The translations under genes and the position numbers were made by a program. Source: Planctomycetota bacterium (lineage in GTDB: Bacteria; Planctomycetota; Phycisphaerae; Phycisphaerales; SM1A02). Taken from it: 32,671 nucleotides of DNA. The stretch covers positions 1-32,671 of the forward strand of contig CABYSN010000012.1 of NCBI GenBank assembly GCA_902521645.1, read 5' to 3'. A model generated the notes under the pieces. The model was given only the letters and a program-made list of their open reading frames with translations. It was not told where the DNA came from and did no database searches. Numbering within the stretch: the first letter of the stretch is position 1; every line of letters starts with the position of its first letter. Positions 7,476 through 17,000 of this stretch are shown here, piece after piece.

Positions 7476-10196
7476 CTACTCCGTCGTAGGAGACGGGACA
7501 GAAGTCAAGGCCTGGACCGTGGGGGTGCGAAGCCCATCATTGGAGATGACTTCGACAATGTATTCACCGGAATCAGGCACCCGAAGATCGACCCCGTCAA
7601 GTGAATGACTCCAACGGAAGACCCTGATCAACTCATCAGCTTCTCCAGAATCATCACTCGAGTGAATCCGACACAGGTCTCCGTGCATGGGGACTTCGGA
7701 CCAGGCAGAAAGCGGGGGAAGGGCCCATGGCCACTGGCTTCCGGCAAGATCCGTGGTCCGATAGGTGAGAGGCCATCCTTCGTATTGGTCGACTTCCTCA
7801 CTCAGTCCCGCGGCGCGAGGCCAGGCTTCCAGCACGATCCGATGTTCGAGCGGATTCAGAAGCGCCAGTCCGAAACCTGGACTGCGATCATGAAGCGCGG
7901 AAGGTTCGTGGCCGCGTCGATAGGGGTTGGCCACCGCGTCCACAGCGATCATGTTCCCGAACCCATCGAGATGTTCACCCAGAGGGCGGGGGGCGTTCGA
8001 GTCGAGTTCGCGTGGCATCCATCTTCTCGGCCACGTGTTTGCAATCGCAGGACTGCAGAAGACCACACCACCATCGCGCTGGTTTTCGACGCCGTACTGC
8101 GCGGCGAAACCGATGTGCTGATCACCGCAGAGATGAAGGACGTGTGCCGGTTGAACGAGTCGAAGCGTTCGATCACGCGCGACCATCGGCCACCCGTTGC
8201 TGTCAGCATCCGCACAGGGAACATCATTCTCCGCATAACCTCCGGGTTCGAAGATGGTCAATGCAGGTTGCACGCCGCCTTTCGCGCCACGCGGAAGTGT
8301 CTGAACGCATGCGAACGGCGTCTGGGAAAGAAGCACCTTCATCCAGACATCATCATTCCAATCGTTCGCCCACTGTTCGAGAAAACGTTCCTGCGAATCA
8401 CCGAGCAGTGACGCGGACGGTGCGCCGCCATCACGCACGACGTCGAAACCCTCCGCAGTGAACCAGCCGTTTCGAACATTCCCGTCGGGCACGGCGATGG
8501 TGGGTGAATCCTTGAATTGGCGATCGGCGAGAATGGCGAATGAGACGCCGCCGTATTCGAGATCGGTGTGATAGGTCGAATAACCCGCACCGATGTCGCC
8601 AGGCTCGAATGGGTCGGGGAGATTTCCGACCTGCGTCCGATGCACGGCATTGACGAAGCGGGGGGGTCGCTTGTACCCACCCGAATCCTGCGCACTGTGT
8701 TCCGGCGTCCGCTTCGCGCGACGTCCTTGCGCGCCCCAGATGTTGCCGTGATACACGTCATGATCGTCGGGGATGACGACGCTCGGTCGGTTGCGCGTGA
8801 GATCACCGAAGGCCCAGAGCCAATGGGTGTACTTCCAGAGATAGTCGAGTATGAAGGCGTCTTCACTGCGTTGATTCGCGGGGGTCAGATCACCTTCATA
8901 GATCTGATCGCCGGCGAAGAACAGCATGTCCGGATCGGCTTTCTCGACCGCCCGGAAAAGCTCTTCGTGAGGGAACCACAACCCATTCCCATTCCAGGCC
9001 AGGCCGCCGGTGTAGGTCTTGTGACAGGACAAAGACCCTATGGACAAAGGCTCGCCGGCAACCGGCTCCTTGCGGACCACGCCATGGTATTCATCGACCA
9101 TCGAACTTCCGTCACGGCGCGCGAGTTTGTACACGACGCGATAGGGGATGTCCGCGGTGTCGTTCCAATCGGAGACCCTGAAGCGTGCGGTTCGACTGTC
9201 GGGATCGATCCGGGATGTGCCGACGGGCACCCAGTTCGCACGAGGCTCGGGTTGTATCTGAAGAGTCGCCTCCTGGTTGTCATCCGATCCGATGGGAGGA
9301 AACTGCGCGATCATCGTCATGACGTTGCGGTCGAGCGTGTAAAGCACGCCGAGGACGGGTCCGAATGTTCTTTCCGAGACTGAAAGCACGCCGGGACCCG
9401 ACGCATGCAGTCCTCGAAACCACCAACCGGTCTTCGAATCCCCGGGGCCATGATGTGAGATGACCCCGAATGAACCCTGCACCTTCTTGAGAGGAACGTC
9501 ATCGACATGCACGCCCGAAAGAACCTGGTCACCTTCGGAGTCCAGTACGCGTGCATGGATCGAACAACCATCATCATCGCATTCGATGGTCACGCGGAGT
9601 TCCACGCCGTCGGCCGGTATCCGTTGACCTTCGATCGACGCAGCACGAACCAGACCCGGAAGTTCGGGCAGATCGGTGGCATCGACGTCACCGCTGATCA
9701 CCCAGGCCGAACGACCCTTGATACCGCGTTCGTTGTCACGAATGGAAACCATGCCATGCCCATCGACGACGACCATGATGCCGCCATCCTCCGCGGGTAG
9801 ATGATGGACCAGAGCGGTGCGACGGTAATCGATTTCAGGACCGCCGGAACCGATCATGAGACCGGCCCATGCATTCTCTCCGAAAGCGGCACCGACCTCG
9901 ATCTCGCCGAGCATGACGCTGAGTTCGATGCGGCCGTTCACAGGTTCGAGAACTTCGGGAAGGACCTGCACGGTTCGCATGGGAAGTCGGACACCGGCTT
10001 CAAGGCACTCGAGTCTTCCATCATGAACCCGCCAATCCTGCCACCTGTTGGCGTGGTAGTCACGACCGACCCATGTCCGGTCGAGATCGTTCTGCCAGGT
10101 GCTCCTGAACTCGTCTGCAAAGAGGCCGCAGGAAAACACGGACAGGATGAGAGCCAGGAACGACATCGATCTCTTCGAGACGCAAGGTGAACACAT
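7476..10196 (-). CDS. Secreted PhoD-like metallophosphoesterase
   Basis: A 906-aa exported protein. The N-terminus is a signal peptide (KRSMSFLALILSVFSCGLFA before DE). Residues ~30-270 look like a beta-sandwich (laminin-G/concanavalin-like) domain. The catalytic half follows, with PhoD-type metal-binding motifs GDQIYEGD (~429-436), PDDHDVYHG (~476-484) and LCGDQHIG near residue 695. PhoD enzymes are periplasmic or extracellular phosphodiesterases/phosphomonoesterases that use iron and calcium and act in phosphate scavenging, but close relatives may cleave other substrates. The start at 10194-10196 is preferred because GGAG lies nine bases upstream. The protein is much longer than typical PhoD proteins (~550 aa) because of the added N-terminal domain. 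The nitrilase gene is 82 bp upstream on the same strand. No Pho box was recognised. Confidence 0.82.
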   Translation of the reverse strand: MCSPCVSKRSMSFLALILSVFSCGLFADEFRSTWQNDLDRTWVGRDYHANRWQDWRVHDGRLECLEAGVRLPMRTVQVLPEVLEPVNGRIELSVMLGEIEVGAAFGENAWAGLMIGSGGPEIDYRRTALVHHLPAEDGGIMVVVDGHGMVSIRDNERGIKGRSAWVISGDVDATDLPELPGLVRAASIEGQRIPADGVELRVTIECDDDGCSIHARVLDSEGDQVLSGVHVDDVPLKKVQGSFGVISHHGPGDSKTGWWFRGLHASGPGVLSVSERTFGPVLGVLYTLDRNVMTMIAQFPPIGSDDNQEATLQIQPEPRANWVPVGTSRIDPDSRTARFRVSDWNDTADIPYRVVYKLARRDGSSMVDEYHGVVRKEPVAGEPLSIGSLSCHKTYTGGLAWNGNGLWFPHEELFRAVEKADPDMLFFAGDQIYEGDLTPANQRSEDAFILDYLWKYTHWLWAFGDLTRNRPSVVIPDDHDVYHGNIWGAQGRRAKRTPEHSAQDSGGYKRPPRFVNAVHRTQVGNLPDPFEPGDIGAGYSTYHTDLEYGGVSFAILADRQFKDSPTIAVPDGNVRNGWFTAEGFDVVRDGGAPSASLLGDSQERFLEQWANDWNDDVWMKVLLSQTPFACVQTLPRGAKGGVQPALTIFEPGGYAENDVPCADADSNGWPMVARDRTLRLVQPAHVLHLCGDQHIGFAAQYGVENQRDGGVVFCSPAIANTWPRRWMPRELDSNAPRPLGEHLDGFGNMIAVDAVANPYRRGHEPSALHDRSPGFGLALLNPLEHRIVLEAWPRAAGLSEEVDQYEGWPLTYRTTDLAGSQWPWALPPLSAWSEVPMHGDLCRIHSSDDSGEADELIRVFRWSHSLDGVDLRVPDSGEYIVEVISNDGLRTPTVQALTSVPSPTTE

Positions 10197-10278
10197 GATC
10201 AGACACTCCATTGAAGGACATCGACTCGATGAGACGAGCCGTGGACGTCATTGAAGTATAGATGGCGGTTTCGGGGTG

Positions 10279-11106
10279 TCAGAAACGAGGGGGTATCGCG
10301 GACCACCCCGATGCATAGAGATCGGAACGGATCGAAAGATAGCCGGGATATGCCGCACGATGCTCGCCAAGGCGTCGGGCGTCGTAGCTGAATGTGCAGA
10401 CCGGGTCGGTCGTCTCGACCAGAACTGCACCATTGGGATCGACTGCAAAGGAGGGGCCGCCCAGCAGAACCCCTTCTTCGGGTTCCGGTCGATTGACCGT
10501 CGCCACCCAGCAACAGCTGGTCAGGGCATTCGCAATGAGAACAGGGCGCCAGCGATGCCAGGTCGCGGATTCACTCGCTCTGGGTACGACCACACATTCC
10601 GCCCCAGCAGCGGCAAGAAGCTGAGTGCCCTGAGGCCGATTGGCATCGGAACAGATCTGGACGCCCAATGGAAAACCCAGACCATCGATGGGTGTCAGCG
10701 GGTCATTTCCTCGATCGTAGTGATCAACCTCCCAGAAACCGGGCTCATCGGGAATGTGGGCCTTTTTCCAGCTTCCGACGAGGGTTCCAGAAGAGTTGAT
10801 GACCAGAGCCGTATTGAAACGAGCGCCATGCTCATCGAACAGGATGGCTCCACCCACCAAGCCGATCCCGGCTTCGCGAGCGGCCTCCATCTGAATCTGG
10901 CACCGAGGCCCGCCCGAAGACTCTGCGTCGGAAGCCTTCTGATCCTTGCTGAACGGGGACCAAGGATTTAATGCAAGTTCAGGTATGACAGCAACTTGAG
11001 CACCCATTTCGCGGGCTTCAAACAGTCGTTTTAGAAGTCTCTCCCGGCCATCTTCCTGCCAGAAAACCTCGCTGATGAGCGCAATCGTTCGAGTGTGATC
11101 AGACAT
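10279..11106 (-). CDS. Carbon-nitrogen hydrolase (nitrilase superfamily amidase)
   Basis: The Glu-Lys-Cys triad of the nitrilase superfamily is visible: Glu43 in IPELALNPW, Lys115 in GSWKKAHIPD and Cys152 in GVQICSDANRP. These cytoplasmic enzymes hydrolyse nonpeptide C-N bonds, such as N-carbamoyl groups, amides or omega-amides. The GFWEVDHYDRG segment resembles N-carbamoylputrescine amidase-like members, but the substrate cannot be set from sequence. The start at 11104-11106 has AGGGGG upstream and gives 275 residues; the track start 42 bp earlier has no clear site. The gene overlaps the upstream ytoQ-like gene by 8 bp and is the third gene of a tight trio with the LOG-family gene. Confidence 0.85.
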   Translation of the reverse strand: MSDHTRTIALISEVFWQEDGRERLLKRLFEAREMGAQVAVIPELALNPWSPFSKDQKASDAESSGGPRCQIQMEAAREAGIGLVGGAILFDEHGARFNTALVINSSGTLVGSWKKAHIPDEPGFWEVDHYDRGNDPLTPIDGLGFPLGVQICSDANRPQGTQLLAAAGAECVVVPRASESATWHRWRPVLIANALTSCCWVATVNRPEPEEGVLLGGPSFAVDPNGAVLVETTDPVCTFSYDARRLGEHRAAYPGYLSIRSDLYASGWSAIPPRF

Positions 11107-11590
11107 CAGAGCCCCCTGGAGCGAGTTTGGAGTCAAGCCGACATTCAATGATGTATAGAAGGATGGAAATCACCTGATCCGGGGTTCGTGCCACCGCAAG
11201 GGCGGCTGAATCGACCTCTTTCAGAGCATGATCGAGATCTTCATCATGAAGTGTGATCAATGAGGCACCCAGAGCCACCGCCAGGCCGGCATCAAAGGCC
11301 GCGTTCCATTGTCGATACTTGGGGCCGAACCGAGCCACGACGATGTCGGCACGAGAGATGAGGGTTCTGGTTCGGATGGCATTCAACTTGGCACCCTTGT
11401 GGTCATGCCAGAAACGTTGATCCTCCGCTCCGAGAATGCTGGCACCGCACGCATCGCTTGAAGGGTGATCGGTGTTCGCCGCGGTGAGAGTCACCGGAAG
11501 TTCGTGCGCGAGGACACCCTCAGCGATCCGGTCACGCCAGTCGGTGTGCACTTCACCGGCAAGATAGATGTTCAACTCAGGATGATTCAT
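11099..11590 (-). CDS. ytoQ: YtoQ family protein (nucleoside 2-deoxyribosyltransferase-like)
   Basis: The start NIYLAGEVHTDWRDRI and the later ADIVVARFGPKYRQWNAAFDAGLAVALG match the YtoQ family, which belongs to the nucleoside 2-deoxyribosyltransferase-like fold. Known relatives of this fold cleave or exchange N-glycosidic bonds of (deoxy)nucleosides or nucleotides, but YtoQ itself is poorly characterised. At 163 aa it is near the family's usual length of ~150. The gene overlaps the LOG gene upstream by 14 bp and the nitrilase gene downstream by 8 bp, so translation of the three is probably coupled. Confidence 0.82.
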   Translation of the reverse strand: MNHPELNIYLAGEVHTDWRDRIAEGVLAHELPVTLTAANTDHPSSDACGASILGAEDQRFWHDHKGAKLNAIRTRTLISRADIVVARFGPKYRQWNAAFDAGLAVALGASLITLHDEDLDHALKEVDSAALAVARTPDQVISILLYIIECRLDSKLAPGGSDV

Positions 11591-12410
11591 GACGACGCAT
11601 CTCCTGCCAGTCGAGGATACAGGCGGAGGGCGCTCCCTTGTGCAGTTCGAACCTCTTCACGGCGATTCGAGTCACGAAGGCGCACGCGGACTCGGGATCA
11701 TCCGTCACATGAAAGAGGTCGAGATCGGTGGGATCGATCATGCCATCAGCCATCATCTTCTTCGTCATGAAGTCGACCAGGCCCGACCAGTAGTCCGTAC
11801 CCATCAGAACCACTGGAAAATCCCTGATCTTTCCGCACTGGATCAAGGTGAGAATCTCCATCAATTCATCCATGGTCCCGAGCCCTCCGGGCATCACGAT
11901 GAATCCATATGAATACTTGACCAGGATGGTCTTGCGTACGAAGAAGTGCGTGAATGACACCTGTCTGTTGACGAAGCGATTGGCGCACTCTTCGTGTGGC
12001 AGTTCGATCGTCGCTCCGATCGAACGTCCACCCGCTTCGGACGCTCCGCGATTGGCCGCCTCCATCATGCCCGGTCCGCCCCCGGTCATGACACTGAATC
12101 CCTCGCGGGCGACCAGTGCGGCGGTTCGTCGACACATCTCGTACGAAGGGTCTTCTTCCGATGTCCGAGCGCTTCCGAAGAATGTCACGCAGGGTCCGAT
12201 CGATCCGAAGACGCGAATGGATTCCTCGAACTCCTCGTTGACCCGTGCGAGCATCTCCTGGTCGACACCATGTTTCTGAGGGCCTTCCAGAAACCGGATG
12301 AAGTCGTAGCGGGAAGGCGTGTTGGCCGCGTCGAAGAACGGACTTTCACCACGTTCCTCCATGATTCGTTCGATGCGGCCGGTCGGATCGTTTTCATTGA
12401 TATCGTTCAT
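11577..12410 (-). CDS. LOG family protein (nucleotide 5'-monophosphate phosphoribohydrolase type)
   Basis: The Rossmann-like lysine-decarboxylase-box motifs are intact: GGGPGMMEAANRG (~110-122) and PGGLGTMDE (~174-182) with the catalytic Glu. LOG proteins release a base from nucleoside 5'-monophosphates (cytokinin activation in plants; AMP and related nucleotides in bacteria); they are not lysine decarboxylases despite older labels. About 70 residues precede the core, as in longer bacterial members. The ATG at 12408-12410 is preferred to the two preceding GTG codons, but no strong ribosome site is seen. It is the first gene of an overlapping LOG-ytoQ-nitrilase trio, divergent from the persulfide dioxygenase-like gene. 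Confidence 0.85.
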   Translation of the reverse strand: MNDINENDPTGRIERIMEERGESPFFDAANTPSRYDFIRFLEGPQKHGVDQEMLARVNEEFEESIRVFGSIGPCVTFFGSARTSEEDPSYEMCRRTAALVAREGFSVMTGGGPGMMEAANRGASEAGGRSIGATIELPHEECANRFVNRQVSFTHFFVRKTILVKYSYGFIVMPGGLGTMDELMEILTLIQCGKIRDFPVVLMGTDYWSGLVDFMTKKMMADGMIDPTDLDLFHVTDDPESACAFVTRIAVKRFELHKGAPSACILDWQEMRRHESS

Positions 12411-12460
12411 CACCACACGATAACTGCCGCAGGGTCCGTTGAGGAGAGGTGATTCGCCAC

Positions 12461-12489
12461 TCGACAGAAGTCATCCGATCTTGGACAAT
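12461..12489 (+). promoter_or_regulatory. Putative sigma-70-type promoter for the persulfide dioxygenase gene
   Basis: TCGACA (12461-12466) and GACAAT (12484-12489) match five and four of six consensus positions and are separated by exactly 17 bases. They lie 22 bp before the chosen GTG start at 12512, in the divergent region shared with the LOG operon. Placement is good but the match is modest. Confidence 0.4.
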
Positions 12490-12511
12490 CGGAGAAAAGC
12501 AGGAGACCGAC

Positions 12512-13948
12512 GTGCTGTTAAGACAGATCTATGACGAGGACCTCGCGCATGCCGCCTGGTTGATCGGGTGCCAGAAGACCGGCGAAGCGATCATCATCGA
12601 TCCTGCCAGGGACATCGACAGGTACATCGAGCTGGCGGAGGATCATGCATTGCGGATCACGGCGGTGGCGGAGACGCACGTCCATGCGGACTTCCTGTCC
12701 GGAGCACAGGCACTTGCCGAAGCCAGCGGCGCGACACTCTACCTCTCCGGCCATGGAGGAGAGGACTGGTCGGCGCGATGGGTGACGCCCTTTGATCATG
12801 TCATGCTCCGACACGAAGAGACATTCCGAGTCGGAGGAATCGAATTCGAGGCACGTCACACACCCGGCCACACCCCGGAACATCTCAGCTACATGGTCAC
12901 CGACATCGGTGGTGGAGCCGATGAACCCCTTGGAGTTCTGAGCGGTGATTTCGTGTTCGTCGGCGATCTCGGCCGCCCCGATCTTCTGGAGAGAGCGGCG
13001 GGACACGAAGGCGTGATGGAGCGATCGGCACGAGAACTCGCCCGATCCACGAGGGACTTTCTGGAACTTCCTGACTACCTCCAAGTGCTTCCGGCACACG
13101 GGGCGGGCAGTGCCTGCGGGAAGGCTCTTGGCGCCATCCCCCAGTCGACGGTCGGATACGAGCGTCGATTCAACGCGGCGATGTCCATCGTCGATGATGA
13201 AGATCGATTCGTGCACGCCATTCTGGAAGGGCAGCCCGCACCGCCGCTGTACTTCGCACGAATGAAGATGCAGAACCGGGATGGCGTGCCACCTCTGGGT
13301 TCGATGCCGGAACCGAAGCGGTGCACGCCGGCGGAACTCGAAGACGACGGACGCGTGGTGGTCGACGTCCGCGACTGGGATACGTTTCGATCCGGACATG
13401 TTCCGGGAGCCCTCTGGTCGAGAACGGGGGCTTTCTTCTGCGCCTCGGTCGGCTCATACGTGATGCCGGACGAACGTATCGCACTGATCTGTCGCCCGGA
13501 GGATGTCGAACGATTGACGAGATGTCTCGTTCGAATAGGTCTTGATCGGGTGGAAGCATGGTGTCCGATCGATTCATTCGAGGAGCACCGATCCGCTGGA
13601 AGGATACGAACAGACTGCATCGAGGACGTACCGCTCTCGAAACTCGCACAACAACTCGATTCAGGGACACCGGTTCTGGATGTCCGACGAACCGATGAGT
13701 ACGACGCCGGCCACCTCCAGGGGGCGGTCAACGTTCCCCACACCAGGTTGCTGGAACATCTCGAGGATCTCCCGGATTCAGATGGGCCGTTCATGGTGCA
13801 CTGTCAGGCGGGGGTGCGTAGCGCGGCGGCCTGTTCGATGCTGGCACGAAGAGGTTTCGAGGTTCTCAACATCCCAGCCGGATGGGGCGGGATCGAGAAG
13901 ACGGCACTACCGGGAAACGACGGCCGAAGGGATGCCGAAGTCGTCTGA
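12512..13948 (+). CDS. cstB: CstB-like persulfide dioxygenase with two rhodanese domains
   Basis: The 478-aa protein starts with a metallo-beta-lactamase fold domain (metal ligands in THVHADFLSG ~55-64, HTPGH 116-120, SGDFVFVGDLGRPDL ~144-158 and LPAHGAGSACGK ~193-204). A degenerate rhodanese follows (~280-365; the loop reads LICRPEDVE, not CxxGxR), then a complete rhodanese (~372-470; active-site VHCQAGVRS, Cys431). This matches Staphylococcus CstB, a non-heme iron persulfide dioxygenase/sulfurtransferase that turns low-molecular-weight persulfides into thiosulfate and also has a Cys in the SACG motif and one in the C-terminal rhodanese. Role: cytoplasmic sulfide/persulfide detoxification. 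The GTG at 12512 has AGGAG six bases upstream, so the earlier ATG of the track is rejected. No CstR-like regulator or sulfide:quinone reductase is adjacent. Confidence 0.85.
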   Translation: MLLRQIYDEDLAHAAWLIGCQKTGEAIIIDPARDIDRYIELAEDHALRITAVAETHVHADFLSGAQALAEASGATLYLSGHGGEDWSARWVTPFDHVMLRHEETFRVGGIEFEARHTPGHTPEHLSYMVTDIGGGADEPLGVLSGDFVFVGDLGRPDLLERAAGHEGVMERSARELARSTRDFLELPDYLQVLPAHGAGSACGKALGAIPQSTVGYERRFNAAMSIVDDEDRFVHAILEGQPAPPLYFARMKMQNRDGVPPLGSMPEPKRCTPAELEDDGRVVVDVRDWDTFRSGHVPGALWSRTGAFFCASVGSYVMPDERIALICRPEDVERLTRCLVRIGLDRVEAWCPIDSFEEHRSAGRIRTDCIEDVPLSKLAQQLDSGTPVLDVRRTDEYDAGHLQGAVNVPHTRLLEHLEDLPDSDGPFMVHCQAGVRSAAACSMLARRGFEVLNIPAGWGGIEKTALPGNDGRRDAEVV

Positions 13949-14017
13949 TCGATTCGTGGCACGGATCATGAAGAGAAGTTTCTTCAAGTCACGCCGCCAC
14001 CCCGTTACACTCCGATC

Positions 14018-17000
14018 ATGCTCAGTGACCTCGAATATGCAGCGCTCGGGTTCGAGACCTTCCATGACGACGTGCTCGCGCCGAAGATCGTCGAACGAAC
14101 GGTCCCGCTTTCCGTCGAAGTCCACCAGTGCTCGGAACACCTGAGCGTCACGGATGCCGTTCGATCAAGCTTCTCACCGATCGAGAACGGTTGGCGATGG
14201 GGGCCGGTCTGGTCGAGTGCGTGGTTCAGACTGCGCGGAGAAGTTCCTCTGGAGATGCGCCATCGAGCTCTCGATCTGCACTTTTCATGTGGGACCGAAG
14301 CCTTGCTGTGGAAGGATGGCGTGCCATATCAAGGATTCGATCCCTACCACCACCATGCACGATTCGATGAGGGCGCTCTTTCGAGTGAGGTCGATTTTCT
14401 CATAGAAGCCGCCTGCAACAGACCGTTGGGCGCATCCTTGTTCTGGTGGGAACATGCGGAAGAACACGGCCGGTGGCGGGAGGATGAACCGGGTCGCCTC
14501 GAGGAAGCCTCTCTCGAACTCAGAGATGACGCGATGGCACGATTCTGTTCGGCATGGATGTTCGCCGTGAGATTGCTGAAGACGACGGATGCCAGAGAAA
14601 GCCTCGGACACCGTCTGGAATCCGGACTGCGAGACATCAAGAGATCGATCCTGCATTCGGGTGGGACAGTCGACGTGACGATGCAGATGGATCGTCTTCA
14701 GGATGTGCTCTCGGATGGCGACAAGAGGCGATCACAATGCACGACGATCGGACACGCCCACATCGACACGGCCTGGCTCTGGCCCATGTCCGAGACCCGA
14801 AGAAAATGTCTCAGGACCTTCGCGACACAGCTTCGCAATCTGGAAAGATTCGATGACTTCAACTTTCTCTGCAGCCAGCCCCAGCAGTACGCGTGGATGG
14901 AGGAACGAAGTCCGGAACTGTTCTCTGAAATCACTCGTTGGGTGGAACGAGGGAGATGGGAACCGTTCGGAGCGATGTGGATCGAACCCGACGCCAACAT
15001 ACCTTCCGGCGAATCGCTGATCCGACAGATCCTTCATGGCACACGGTACTTCGCCGATCGGTTCGGAAAATCCGCACCCCAGGAGGCGCTCTACCTTCCC
15101 GACACCTTCGGTTTTCCCGCATCCCTTCCCCAGATATGCCGACTGTCAGGACTCGACACGTTCATCACCAACAAGATCGCGTGGTGCGAGACGAACCGAT
15201 TCCCGCACGTGACCTTCAACTGGCGTGGCATAGACGGAACCGAAGTCCTGACCCACTTCACTCCCGGACACAACTACAACTCATCGATACATCCTCAGGA
15301 TTTCGTCGACGCAGAGCATCGTCTGAATGAAAGCGATCGAAAGGGGACCGGATCGTGGCTCCAACCCTACGGGTGGGGTGACGGAGGCGGGGGACCGGAT
15401 CATGAGCAGATCCTGAATTCAGAATTCGCAGAGCAGGCGGCGGGACTCCCCTCGATCAGAAAGGAAAGCGCCACTCAATTCTGCAGGACCCTTCATGCCG
15501 AATCGGAGGCGGACGGACCGAGACCCGTCTGGGACGGTGAGCTGTATCTCGAACTGCATCGGGGAACCTACACCACCCATGCGCGCTTGAAGGCCGCGAA
15601 CAGAAACGCCGAGAGAGCACTGCGCGAGATCGAAGCGCTGGACGTTCTCGATGATGCGGATCGTACGGGTCGAAACACGGCATGGCTGGATCGGGCATGG
15701 AAGACGGTTCTGTTGAATCAGTTCCATGACATCCTGCCCGGTTCGTCGATCGAGAAGGTCTACCAGGAAGCTCATGAAGAGCTCGATCATCTGCATTCCG
15801 ATTCGATCACTCGAATCAGCGACGGTCTGAGGGACCTTGCCCCGAAGTTCGATGTCGGTTCTTGCGAAAGACCCGTTCTGATCTGGAACCCGTCCTCGAC
15901 CGGGAGAAATGCCGTCGTCGAAACGGATGCCGGGCCGCGATTCGTACGAGACGTGCCTGCAATGGGTTTTCGGGTGGTCGATGTCGCGGTCGACACCGAA
16001 CCGGATCATCCGGTCGTCTCCACGTCACGGACGCTGGAGAACGGAAGACTGAAGGTCGTGATCGATGATGCGGGTGCCATCTCCGAAATGACCGTCGAAG
16101 GTGAGCCGTTCCCCCTCGAAGAACCACTCAACAGGCTCGTTCTTCATGCGGATCGACCCCGGCGCTGGCAGGCATGGGACCTCGATCGTGATTACATCGA
16201 TCATCGTGAAGAACAGGACACACCTGCCGATTCGATCACACTGGTGGAGGATTCCAGGCTCAGAGGGGTGATCGAGTCTCGAAGAACGCTTGGCAAGGCG
16301 AGCTCGATCGTTCAGAGGTACGTCCTTGAAGCGGACGCCACGATCGTCAGAATCGAGACCAGACTCGACTGGCATGAGGACGACACGATACTCCGAGCCG
16401 AATTCACCCCGAGAATCAGAAGCAGACACGCGACCTACGGAATTCAATTCGGATCGCTGGAAAGACCCACACACCGGAACACATCGCATGAAAAGGCGGC
16501 GTTCGAAGTGCCGGGACACCTATGGATGGATCTTTCCCAACCTGGCAGGGGCCTCGCAGTGCTCGATGACGGTTCGAGGCTCGGACGTTCATGCAACGAC
16601 AGGACGCTCGGACTCTCGCTGGTGCGATCGACCGACTTCCCCGATCCGAAAGCCGATCGTGGGGTGCATGAATTCACCTATGCGGTCATGCCGCACCAGG
16701 GAGACTGGAGAGCCGCCGATGTCGATGGTTCGGCCGAGAGCCTGGGCATGCCGATGAGATGCACTCCGGCATGCGCCGGATCGAAGGGGGGCCTGAGAGA
16801 CGGCCATGCCTTGATTCCCGGACTTGAATTCGAGAAAGGCATCGAGATCGCCGCGATCAAGAATGCCGAGGATGGCGGAGGCAGGATCATCAGATTGGTC
16901 GAGAAGAGGGGGGCATCAAGAAGAATGCAACTCGATCTTTCCGGACATGGATCGGAGATCACGGAAGTGGATCTGCTGGAAAGAGCTCTGAGAACCACTA

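Noticed and set aside
11577-12410. Lysine decarboxylase
   Set aside because: The PGGxGTxxE motif was historically so labelled, but the family consists of LOG-type phosphoribohydrolases.
13969-13986. Inverted repeat TGAAGA...TCTTCA between the cstB-like and mannosidase genes
   Set aside because: Six-base stem without a T-run; could arise by chance.
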